Source: Umbelopsis ramanniana AG (taxonomy: Eukaryota > Mucoromycota > Umbelopsidomycetes > Umbelopsidales > Umbelopsidaceae). Taken from it: a stretch of DNA of 64,000 nucleotides. Where the stretch lies: contig NW_026252132.1 of NCBI RefSeq assembly GCF_025399195.1, forward strand, positions 124,001 through 188,000, written 5' to 3'. The notes below the pieces were generated by a model. The model was not told where the DNA came from. It made no database searches and saw only the letters and a program-made list of their open reading frames with translations. Both the position numbers and the translations under genes were made by a program. Positions within the stretch are counted from its first letter, which is position 1; the number at the start of each line of letters is the position of its first letter. Below are positions 36,474-46,005 of this stretch, piece after piece.

Positions 36474-37835
36474 TTAATCGAGGTTCTTCTTCTCCCAAGC
36501 AAGCTTCTTCTGGAGAACCTTGTTGTCGCGTTGCTTCTTGTTGAGACGCTGCTTCTTGTAGGACTTGACCTTCTCGCCAGCAGCGGGCTTCTTCTTCTCG
36601 GTGGGCTTGGCGCTGGGGTCCTCACGGATGGCAGCGTGGGCCTCAGTGTACATATCCTCAACTTCATCAGAGGTGATACCTCCAGCGATGAAGGTAGCGA
36701 ATTGCTTTCTGTAGCGCTCCTCATCTTCGTCTTGGAGGTACTCCATGTACTCAGCGACGTGGATACCGTAGATGTAGTTGCGGAGGAGTTCAGCATCGAG
36801 GGACTTGCTCTCAATGTCGAAACCGGGGAAACGGTTCTCACCGTGGGGAATGTAGATACCACCATCGGAAGCACCCTTGACGGCACCGAAAAGACGGGAA
36901 CCAGTGGAGGTACGCTTGAGACCAACATCAAGGAAAGCCTTGAAGGGACGGGGACCGTCCTCGATAGCCTCAGTCATGGAGACGGTACCATCGGGCTCAG
37001 TGACACCCTCGTACTTCTCATCAAGACCGAGCTTGGCGAGAGTGCGGCGAGCGACAAGAAGACCAGTAGCGTAGGCAGCGGCCCAGTTGGTCAAACCACC
37101 CTTGACACCGTAGCGGGGAAGTTCGTGGGCATAGGCAGCAGTAAGAACGTGATCGCCCTGGAGCTTGGCATAGACGACCTGGCAGATGATGTCTCTGTTG
37201 GTGAAACGGACGACCAATCTGTACTTGGGAGAGTTGTACTTGTTCTTGGCTTGAACGACAAGACGCTTGCGAGCGTAGTAGTCGGTCTTACCCTCTGAAA
37301 AAGAAGAAAAGGTAGGCGGGTTAAAAAACTGCTTTTTAACAAAATGTCAAAAAGTTTCATTGATTTGCCCGGATTGTGAAATCAGATAGGAGCGAAAGAA
37401 CAAATTTTGGTCAACATTCATTGGGTAGTAAGCCCACGTCAGTTGAACTATGCCTTGTATTGTCCGTGTCATCATTTTCAAGTTTGCGTTGAGGGCTTTT
37501 GCAACGGTTGTATTCGAACGGCCACAATGGCGAATGAATAGAAAGTACTATAGTACTAAATGCTCACCTCTTCTTCTTCTGTACTTGACCTGGAAGCGCT
37601 TGAAGTAGGCTAAGGTGACAAAGCGTATGAGTATTTGGTTCATGTAAACTTTTTTTTTCTTGCATTATAGTAATTTCAACTCACCCTTGTTCTTCTGCTC
37701 CTTGACGAAAGGCTGTTATTTGAAAAAAGAGATGTTCTAGTAAGTCATCCATCAATCCATCCATCCATCAATCATCACATCCATAGATGCAATTGATGGA
37801 CATCGTATTCAGTTATGATCATGTATGCCTACCAT
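36474..37835 (-). CDS. RPL5: 60S ribosomal protein L5 (uL18)
   Basis: Four coding exons: 37835-37833 (the ATG alone), 37712-37685, 37609-37568 and 37294-36474. They give 297 residues, the same length as the yeast protein. Diagnostic segments are [58 protein letters not shown] and the basic tail [16 protein letters not shown]5 binds 5S rRNA with L11 and carries it into the large subunit. Codons are strongly biased to GGT, AAG, GTC and CGT compared with neighbouring genes, as usual for a highly expressed gene. The third intron (37295-37567, 273 bp) is much longer than its neighbours and houses a box C/D snoRNA. An intron directly after the start codon is common in fungal ribosomal protein genes. 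Confidence 0.96.
37377..37480 (-). ncRNA. snR60: Intronic box C/D snoRNA, snR60/SNORD80-like
   Basis: Lies in intron 3 of RPL5 on the same strand. A terminal stem TGAAA (37480-37476) pairs with TTTCA (37381-37377). Box C is ATGATGA (37475-37469), box D is CTGA (37385-37382) and an internal D' is CTGA (37442-37439). The guide before D' (AGGCATAGTTCA) is complementary to the 25S rRNA segment TGAACTATGCCT. The guide before D (CTTTCGCTCCTAT) pairs with ATAGGGGCGAAAG using one G-U. By the box+5 rule these direct 2'-O-methylation at an A and a G. In 25S as I recall it, they are 91 nt apart, which equals the spacing of yeast Am817 and Gm908, the two targets of snR60. Target sequences are from memory. 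Box and stem geometry is read directly. Confidence 0.85.
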
Positions 37836-38510
37836 GACTTATACGCTTGATAAAAGAGGGAGAAAAAATAATCGCAAAGAACGACGAAGTTTATCCCTGT
37901 AGGTCACATGATAAAATTCGCACTTTGAAAATTTTCATACAATTCGAGTTGATGGTGTGGCCAGCTCCGCAAACCATTCGTTTTGTAATTTTTATGTTCT
38001 GTGTGGTGAACAACATGGGTGGATGATACATACTGTACATTTCTTTGAGTAAAATTAATAAGTAGTAAAGGGAAATTAACAATTGATAAAAAGGCATTGG
38101 TAACCATCTTATTTCTATAGCCTCGCTCGCTCTTATCGTAAACATACATGACACACCGTCTAGAATATGATTCTTTAATGATCTTAATAAGGAAGAGTTT
38201 TCACTTTGGTATATTACATTTTTGATTGACCAAGTAGTCTTTTGTGTATGGATATCCGGGAATCCTATCTATCATAAAGCAAGTATGTAAAATCGGAAAT
38301 GGGGAGATAAGCACTGAAAGATAGAACAAATGTTGATGTGGCAATGAGTAAACGAAAGAAGGGCTGCTAAAACAAGGAGCGCCGGAAAATAAAGACAAAG
38401 AAAGGTAGCCACTTGTAATTGAGTAGCGATAGACAGTACAAGTCTCAATAGGCAACGTGGCACATCTTGAGTATGCCATTGTGACAAGCGGTGCGCCTTG
38501 CTGACACCAC
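37836..38510. other. Spacer between RPL5 promoter and LAMMER kinase 3' end
   Basis: About 675 bp holding the RPL5 upstream region and the kinase 3'-UTR. Short ORFs in several frames have no recognisable content. Confidence 0.4.
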
Positions 38511-40761
38511 TTAATGAACGATCTCTCTTCCGCTTTCATCCAACTGTATGTGGAAAAAAGGGTGCTTCAGAGCTTCCTGAGCGGATATCCTGTCTGCTGG
38601 ATCATACATTAGCAGCTTTTGAAGTAGTCCAAGAAGATGTCGATTGACGTTAGTGGATGGTTGTATAATTTCCTATTGAAACGAATGTAATACACCAAGG
38701 TCAGCGCTAAAATTGCGTAGTATTTGTTATGATTCAATACACTACCTGTAAAGGTCTCATCGCTTTAACGTATTTGCGACTCTGCTTTGTTGTCTCTTCG
38801 TTAGGATAGTTTAGTCGTCCTCCTTCGAAATACTTTTGCGTATGTCTGCTAACATCGACAACAAAAATGGTCAGATGAATAGTGGCCGGTGATCACCAGA
38901 TAACCGCGATCTGAAAATCATCCTTACCTCGCTTGTCGTAAAGTTCTATCCGGAATCTTACCCAAAACAACCTCCATCATAGCCAGATGCTCCAGATTGT
39001 CATGTGTTTGGAATAAAGCATCACCAGTAAAGAATTCTACCAAGATACAGCCGATGGACCAAATGTCACATGGATAGGACCAGCCCATACCTGATCAAAC
39101 GATAACATGAGTTTTACGTACCAAAAGATACATAGCCTGCATATTGGAAAAGAGTCTCCTACCTAATATAATCTCTGGTGCTCGGTAATGCCTTGTAGAT
39201 ACCACCGATGAATGGTAGTCGTGCTCAAATGTCGCAGAGCCAAAATCAATCAGACGAATTTCCGTATTGGCTAACAAGCGTTGTACCTTGCTTCCAGATC
39301 TCTGCATTGAGATAAAACGAGAAAAATAGTTGGTTCGTCAGCCCAGGTCACTTCCTCTAACTGCATGCAGCAGGTTGTCTGTCTTTTTTTTTAGTTTCTA
39401 TATTTACCTTTGTTGGTCTGCATGGAACCAATCGATATTCATTGTTGACAAGTAATATATTCTCCGGCTTAAGGTCCGTATGGATGAGCTTGAGGTCGTG
39501 CACAACTATGAAATTTGGTGAGCAGCGTCAGTTACATCTCCTCTCACACAATGTGCAAAATTTACAAAACTTACACGCCACGCTCGTTAATAATTGCCTT
39601 GCAAAGTGTTGGATATGATGCGCAGGAAAAGGATGAAATTCGTTTTCCTTCAAGAAGTCAAAGACAGATTGACCGAGCAACTCAAACACCATGCAAATAT
39701 GATTTCGAAAGTCGAACCATTCCAGCAGGTGTATGCATTTACTATAGAAGAGAGTTAACCAATGAGAAAAAGGGCTTTTTTTTCCTTGACTGATCATCCG
39801 TCAGCACGTGCAGCATATAGCTGGATGCGAGAAAGCTTACTTTAGGTTGAGAGGGTCGTTTTCCTTCAGAGTGTTGAGCACTCGTATCTCAATTTTGCTA
39901 GCATCTCTATACTTAGGCACTGCCCGGATGACTTTGATAGCGCAATAGCGCCGTCGTACACGATCCCAGCATTCTACGACCTTGCCAAATGTACCTTGTC
40001 CTAGTAATCGGATCATCTTGTCTAGTAGATGAGAGAAGTAGATATCAGTATCATCAATGCGCAGGACATGTTATTTGAGACGACATAATTCATACATCGG
40101 GTGGTAAGATCTTCGTTCGGGATAATGATATAATGTCCATCTTTATCGTCGTAGTTCGCAGCAGCCGTCTACAAGGTTGGCAATAAAAGTTAATGATGCG
40201 TGCACTTGGTTCAGTAGAAGGAAAACTGATATTTACCTCAGTGGTTGCGGTTGGTCGATATACATGATCTTGACGATGCGATGCTGTTATATCAGCGTTA
40301 ACTTTTTCACCGAAAGCAGTGTGGGGAGGGAATACGGCATTTTAACCGCTTTCAAGTAAATCAAAGCTAAACATACCTTCAGAATAACCAGCAGCGTCTC
40401 CATTTTCTTTCCGCCTGCGTTTTGCAGCTGGTTGAGTAAAGTTCCCGACCAACGAAGAGACCGGTGTGAGAACAGGGTATGATATCTGCGATGTTGGGGC
40501 GAGTTGAGGTTGATAGGTAGAAGTGACCTTCCTTCGAGGCCGCTTGGAGCGGGTAGAAGCAGCAGGGGGTGTGGTATAGGCAGACGCATGATTCAACTGT
40601 GGATTATTTGAATTTGAGGTGGAATTGGTGTGTTGATCAGGAGCGGGTGTAGGCGAATCCTCGATTACAATGACTTCGGTAGGGTAGCCATTGCGATAAA
40701 AGTCTGCCTTCCAATCCGTGTTAGGTGAGCGTTTTCTTCTCCGTGTAGCCACAGTAGTCAT
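38511..40761 (-). CDS. KNS1: LAMMER-family dual-specificity protein kinase (Clk/Kns1/Lkh1)
   Basis: Multi-exon gene with ATG at 40761 and TAA at 38511-38513. The first exon (to 40377) encodes a basic, Ser/Pro-rich regulatory region. The kinase domain then shows the Gly loop [19 protein letters not shown]-type [20 protein letters not shown], hinge [17 protein letters not shown], catalytic loop [14 protein letters not shown] in [11 protein letters not shown], and [13 protein letters not shown]. The family name motif appears as [11 protein letters not shown]. It ends with [15 protein letters not shown] kinases phosphorylate SR splicing factors and, in yeasts, link nutrient signals to Pol III and flocculation. 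The basic Arg/Lys clusters ([19 protein letters not shown]) look like nuclear import signals. Exon boundaries in the middle were followed by frame and conservation. Confidence 0.93.
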
Positions 40762-41220
40762 ATTTGTAAACAACGAGTAAGAAAAGTCAGAGCAACTATT
40801 GGCAGATTAGAAGAAAATTGGATTTGAAAGGTGAGTTCGAGCTGCTCAAGCACCAATATTCTGGGGGAGGTTTTTGAGGACCAGTGCCAAAGTGCTTATT
40901 TGGTCCCACACCCCCCCACAAGAGCAAAAAATGACATAATAACAATATAAACTACTCACCAAGGTGAAGTCTCCAGAAGGACTTCGTGCAAAATAGAATA
41001 AGCTATGTTTCGAATACCCACAGGTTTTGAGAGTAAGCTTTTGCACACTTGATAACACTGTCAGCACTGCTCTGTCGGCTGTTTGGGCCCCCGACGCTGC
41101 TGCTTGCCCAGTTGGCAGAGAGATGTGATGCTACACGTCACACCAGAAAAATCAAAAAGTATATAAAAAAAAATCTCGTCTCCGCTTTTCAAGCCGATAG
41201 CTGATTTAGAGAAGAAGGTC
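40762..41220. other. Bidirectional promoter between kinase and ABC ATPase genes
   Basis: 459 bp between two divergent starts. A TATATAAAA string about 60 bp before the ABC gene ATG is a plausible TATA element. A C-rich run lies near 40910. No ORF. Confidence 0.45.
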
Positions 41221-42181
41221 ATGTCAGCATTCTTTGAAGCTACTAACATCACGAAGGCTCGCCCAGATGGATCCATTCTCTTCAGAAATGTTTGCATTAG
41301 TTTGGAAAGAGGTGACGTCCTCACTCTCCGAGGACCCAGCGGTGTAGGGTATGTGACTAAGTAATATAGTTTTGAATAGCACACTTGAGAAAGCAGTAGT
41401 AACAGAACATCCATCTATATTCTTCGCTCTTTAGGAAGACCACCTTGCTAAAATGTTTGGCTGAGCTCATTCCACATGAATCAGGAATATCTATGTTGGA
41501 CGGAAAGAAGGTATCAGACATGGGAGTCCCAGTTTGGCGATCAAAAGTGATGTATGTTCCTCAAAGGCCATCAGCTCATGCGGGAACTCCGCTTGATCTT
41601 TTCAACCATGCATCAAAGTATGCTAGTCAATCAAAGAAAGGCAAACTAGGAGATCCAGTAAGTTGAAGAATAGGATTTAAAGGAATCATCCGGGCACTAA
41701 ACGGTATCATCTGCTTTTGGCAGATTGACTTTGGAATTGAGTGGGGTTTGAGCGAGTCTCATTTCCATGAGAACTGGAGCTCATTATCTGGAGGAGAAAT
41801 GCAACGAGCTGCCTTGGCCGTTGCCCTTGCTCTCAATCCGGATGTTTTACTCTTAGATGGTAAGGAAACGTCTTTCGTTTTGTGGCTGTTCAGCAAAAAA
41901 AAATACAGTATATTTATACATGCTATCCGTTTATCCACCCACCGTCAGAACCTACTTCTGCTTTGGATCCCGAATCTACATTATTGGTAGAAAAAACTCT
42001 CAAATTATACACTTGTGTTTGGATTACTCATAGCCCGGAACAATCGGAAAGAGTTTCAACCAAGACATTGACTCTAGGGCGAGGGCGAAAGGGATCTTCC
42101 GCTGTTGTGGAAACCGTCGTGAATGGGCATCCAGACGAGGAGGTAGCATTAAATATGGGATCAAATCCTGTCTCAGCTTAG
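41221..42181 (+). CDS. Soluble ABC ATPase subunit (YbbL/FetA and STAR1-like)
   Basis: Exons 41221-41348, 41435-41657, 41724-41859 and 41949-42181 give 239 residues, one nucleotide-binding domain and no membrane segments. Walker A is GPSGVGKTTLLKCL (split by intron 1), Q-loop VMYVPQRPS, signature LSGGEMQRAALAVALALNP, Walker B DVLLLDEPTSALDP and the switch histidine WITHSPEQ. The order and length resemble bacterial YbbL/FetA and plant STAR1, which pair with a separate UPF0014 membrane subunit. That partner is not in this window. In plants the pair transports UDP-glucose, in E. coli it has been tied to iron handling. Substrate here is unknown. A single-domain ABC of this kind in a fungus is uncommon. 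Confidence 0.87.
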
Positions 42182-42332
42182 TTATTATAATTGGCCATTC
42201 TTCCCTCTTATTTATTTCGCAGATAGCAAGCTATCCCCCAATTTACATTTGTAACATAATCATTGCGCACACATCGACTTGCTTAAAAAAAAACAAATAA
42301 TCCAAGTTCATATAACCTATTGTCTTAATGAT

Positions 42333-43505
42333 CTAGTTTCTTTTCAGGAGTCTCGTTAACCCCTTTTGCGCTGATCGTTTCTTGGGATCAGGCGATGATA
42401 CGACGTCATTATCATCGATTTCGTGGTTTGGGAACACTGTGCCGTCGCGACGATTCAATTTGGAGAACGCTCTTTTCACTCTGCTACCCACGCGTGATAA
42501 ACTTTTCTGTGAGCTGATGGATAGGGCCAAACTATTTGTGGATACACTTCGCTTATGCAATCCTCGCGTGAATGATGCGTCCCGCACAAGTGCAATGGCA
42601 GGTGGATGCTCTCTGTGATATTCGTGAAACGGCATGGATTTCGTTAATATAGGCGAGCTATCCAGAGTGGGTGTTTGAGAGAATGCATGGCTACTAGTGT
42701 TCCTGACAGCATGAGAGCTCGGAAGTTTTGTCAGGAGGGGAGTAGTGGCTACCGATGCAGGTCGCTCGTTCTCCTTCTCCTGGTATGATTTTGCAGGTGG
42801 TGGAATTTCTTGGCTTTGAATGTCAGGGACAGTGAATTGAGGGTCAGATCGTGCTGAATCGTTCCTTTCATCTAATCCAGTCTCCCTTCTTTTAAATTGT
42901 TTGGAATGGTCAGCAATTTCATTAAAGGTATTATAGGATGTTTCGGCAAAGATCTGGCCAATCGGCTCAATGGAGGTAGGCGAGGGGGTATCAACATTGC
43001 CCAAGGTCAGGTTGGACGTATGCGTATCGGCAGTCGATGGTCGCTTAGATAGAATCGGCAAACAATTTATGTCTTGTACATCGTCAAAAATCGTTGCTAC
43101 TACAGCAAAGGTAAGGAAAAGTACTAGCGAGGCGAGATGAAGTATAATCTGGATAACGCAGAGTGTCCCGCGGGATAAAGACGGTTTCGTGTAGATGGAA
43201 TGAATCGATGCTTCCATGGACGATACAAGGTGTTGAACAGACTGTCTGGTTGTATGCGGCTTAACGAAGGAAGCAATGGCAATAACAGAAAAAAATATTG
43301 ATAACATGTTACTGAAAGGAATCAGGGCTATACATTCGGTGTTATATTGCAAAATGACTTGTGTTAGGGAGGGAGAAGAAAAAAAAAAGGACAGATCCAT
43401 ACATCCAAAAAAGAAAAGTAAAAATTGATTCCGGTTGAAAATATATACGCTATTCGGCATGTATTGAAATTGGTTGACCTGCAAGCTTTGATCCTCGACG
43501 TACAT
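42333..43505 (-). CDS. Uncharacterised membrane protein with long disordered tail
   Basis: An open frame of about 390 codons ending at 42333. The N-terminal 140 residues include two or three hydrophobic segments (IALIPFSNMLSIFFSVIAIA and VIQIILHLASLVLFLTFAVV) around a short polar loop. The remaining 250 residues are Ser/Thr/Pro-rich with several basic Ser clusters (KRSVSTNS, QKSLSRVGSRVK), suggesting phosphorylation. The 5' end is uncertain. ATG 43505 is the first Met after a TTTAACAG acceptor-like site, and a possible intron (GTATGG to CACAAG at about 43404-43356) could be removed from within the frame. It lies only about 90 bp downstream of the phosphodiesterase stop. I do not recognise a family. 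Confidence 0.5.
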   Translation of the reverse strand: MYVEDQSLQVNQFQYMPNSVYIFNRNQFLLFFFGCMDLSFFFSSPSLTQVILQYNTECIALIPFSNMLSIFFSVIAIASFVKPHTTRQSVQHLVSSMEASIHSIYTKPSLSRGTLCVIQIILHLASLVLFLTFAVVATIFDDVQDINCLPILSKRPSTADTHTSNLTLGNVDTPSPTSIEPIGQIFAETSYNTFNEIADHSKQFKRRETGLDERNDSARSDPQFTVPDIQSQEIPPPAKSYQEKENERPASVATTPLLTKLPSSHAVRNTSSHAFSQTPTLDSSPILTKSMPFHEYHREHPPAIALVRDASFTRGLHKRSVSTNSLALSISSQKSLSRVGSRVKRAFSKLNRRDGTVFPNHEIDDNDVVSSPDPKKRSAQKGLTRLLKRN

Positions 43506-43594
43506 AGTTTTGGCCGCCTCTGTTAAAGGAAAAAAAAGCAATAATGATCAACACACTTGACTTCCTTTTTCTCTTTCACAAAGTTGTTAAAATC

Positions 43595-45307
43595 TCACCT
43601 TCTTTCATTTTCATCCAACGACATACCGTCTCCTCTATGCTCACTTCTTTGGAACCTTTGTAAATGTGCACTAGGCTCCTCACTCCTCCGTCGTTCGAGG
43701 TTATCCATTCGCTTTGCTTTCAGAGTCTTATCATGCTCTGCAATAGCGGAGTGACTAGCACTACGACCGCCATTGGTATCATTGGTCAACCGAACGTCAC
43801 CGTCATCTGGTAAGAAAAGTGTACCAGCAGCCACACTAACACGGCGACCCCCAGTAGGATGGGTCTTGCCGGAACCGTAGCTACTGACGGAAAGTCGATC
43901 TCGACGAGGAGCTTCATTGCTTGTTAGTGTAGCTTGCGATGGCTCTGGTTGTCGACTTAGGCTTTCCCATTGTCCACGATTCGTCGTAAGCGCTTCTACA
44001 AATGATTGCGCGTTGGGTAAGAGTTCAGCAAAAAGCTCGAAATAGGGTCCGACGACCAAGTCTCCAAACTGAAGCGATATATCCGCTTGCGTTGACTCTT
44101 CTCGATCCATGCCGGGTGATATTTGTAAACCATGCAGTCGTTCAGCATCCCCTTGCCTGAAAAATTCTTCTACAACCAGATCTGACCATTTCTTGCATAC
44201 ACTCCACGGTCGAACTGTGTTACTGATATCCGCACCGTGCAACAGCAATCGACATAACGATTGCCGATCTTGCTGATTTAATATGAAATCTGCTTCTTGT
44301 TCACTTTTCGGACCTTTGAAAGAAGGATGGTAATCCTCTTTAGAGTGCAGTATGATGTCATTGGGTAGCAATCCATCCGGTACATGTAATCGAGTTTTGA
44401 TCTGAATGGGTGGAGAACTTGCTTCGTCCGGTGATGGAGGTGATGGTATTGATGCGGCGTCGGACACTTGAGTCCAATTCTCTTGTTGAGCGACTGTCTC
44501 GATGAGGTTGGAGAGTTTATCTTGTTGGTTATAGTGAAATGCCATATCTGTTGCTAAAATCATTTCTGTTATAAACGTTTTCATGGCTTCTTCTGACATG
44601 TTTGTTGAGTGTGCTTGGCCAAGGCGCTGCAGCAACTTGTGCTTGGAGAGTAGATTCAATGTCAATGTACACGAATGTGACTCCAATACCGATTGATTAT
44701 TGTATCTTGTGGCAATATCACTTTTCATATTGACTTGAAAATTGTTATTGTACCCAGGCTATTGCCCCCAAGAAAAAAAAGGTTATCTATTTAGTAACAT
44801 CGATAACCATTGCCAGAATCCATATAACGTTAACTCACATGACCAATATCGTGACATAGCGCAGCAAGAAGTAGTGCCATTGCGTCGATTTTCGATAAGT
44901 AGCGATTGGCACGAACATCGTTGAGTATGAAGAACAAGACTCCAGTGACGTCGACGGCATGAAAGAAGTTGTGATAAGGATTTGGAAAATAGCCTTTGTC
45001 TACGTCTATGATGAAGTCTAACAATTCGGATAAGCTGACGCCTGCAGCCGTATGCAGGTCCAAACGGGCAAACATCCCCAGAACTATTCCATAGAGCTCT
45101 GGTCTTGAGCGACTGAACACATCAAAGTCTAGACTGAGTGGGCATTCTTTATGTGAATTGACGAAATGAAGCAATTTCTAGTCATGGAACAAAGGCGATT
45201 TAGTTCTGCTGTAGACAAGTAGCATGGTATAGACGGGGATCTTCACTTACTCTTTCAACAACGAACAGATCCTCTGCTGCGAGACTGTTATGTCGAAGTA
45301 CCAGCAT
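43595..45307 (-). CDS. PDE2: Class I 3',5'-cyclic nucleotide phosphodiesterase
   Basis: Exons 45307-45251, 45177-44839 and 44758-43595 give 519 residues. The catalytic domain carries the PDEase I metal site: PNPYHNFFHAVDV, the HD in LLAALCHDIGHPGYNNNFQV (restored by splicing), and HGADISNTVRPW with the second metal aspartate. FGDLVVGPYFELFAELLP closes the core. The C-terminal about 140 residues are polar and contain PKA-like sites (RRDRLSVSS, GGRRVSVAA), fitting feedback control of cAMP signalling. The start is uncertain. An upstream frame (to 45587) crosses an A-homopolymer and looks non-coding, so I chose the ATG at 45307. The stop overlaps a consensus GTGAGA donor, so an extra C-terminal exon reaching about 43450 is possible. 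Confidence 0.9.
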
Positions 45308-46005
45308 GGGTAAGAATTATGTAAAAGGAAGATGATCTGTAGAGCTGCTTTCGCCGAGGTGACTTTCCCACTCGCACTCGCCTTTTGCGGATTGGCGGGG
45401 GGTGGCAACCCATTTTTTTTTTTTTTTTTTTCGTTTGGCCATAAATTTGTGACTTGCATCGAGCAAGCAGAACTTTGCTTAAACTGATGTACGGTATCTT
45501 AGGATAATTTAGAATTGCACATAACGCGGCTATCTGACGAGCATGTAAAGCCATTTCTTGGAGTTTCAAGGGATTGAGCGGTGCCATTTCTCTGGGGGGA
45601 GAGAGCCTGGTGGGTAGTGACAGTATGCCTTTTACCTAATGGGGACGGGTGGTATCACACGTGCAACGCTTCATATTCAGAAGCCGATCATCATCACACC
45701 TCCACTACATGTCTGCATGACCTCAATAACAAAACGTGGTTCATAAATCCCATAAGCTTGAAGTCATCCGAGCCAAGTGCATGAATTTTTATGATTATAA
45801 TGAAGCGTTTATAGGAAAGATCAGGATGCAAAGGTGAGAAGGAGGTTGAAAAATGGCGGGCATTTCCACTTTTAGGAATGGTGATCCAAGCGCCAGTGAA
45901 CGCCATTTCTCGGTTTTCCAACGGTTTTGGAAGCTCTTATTTTTTTTATTTTGTTGGGTTGTTCACATAATAAAGAAATAAACATCAAAAGATTAACAAC
46001 GTAAA
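45308..46005. other. Spacer between PDE start and SET gene 3' end
   Basis: About 700 bp with an 18-bp poly-T at about 45413-45431 and a GC-rich patch (45360-45410). A minus-strand open frame of about 99 codons at 45288-45587 is the only candidate for an upstream PDE exon and is not called. Confidence 0.4.

Noticed and set aside
36416-37360. Plus-strand 283-codon and minus-strand 171-codon open frames over RPL5
   Set aside because: They overlap the conserved RPL5 exon in other frames. Their length reflects the strong codon bias of RPL5.
37740-37800. TCCA/ATGG short repeat with a TGATGA motif in RPL5 intron 1
   Set aside because: No downstream CTGA or terminal stem, so not a snoRNA. Only a minor microsatellite.
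45288-45587. Minus-strand 99-codon ORF as first exon of the phosphodiesterase
   Set aside because: Crosses an A homopolymer giving poly-Lys, lacks family similarity, and its frame does not join the catalytic exon. The ATG at 45307 does.
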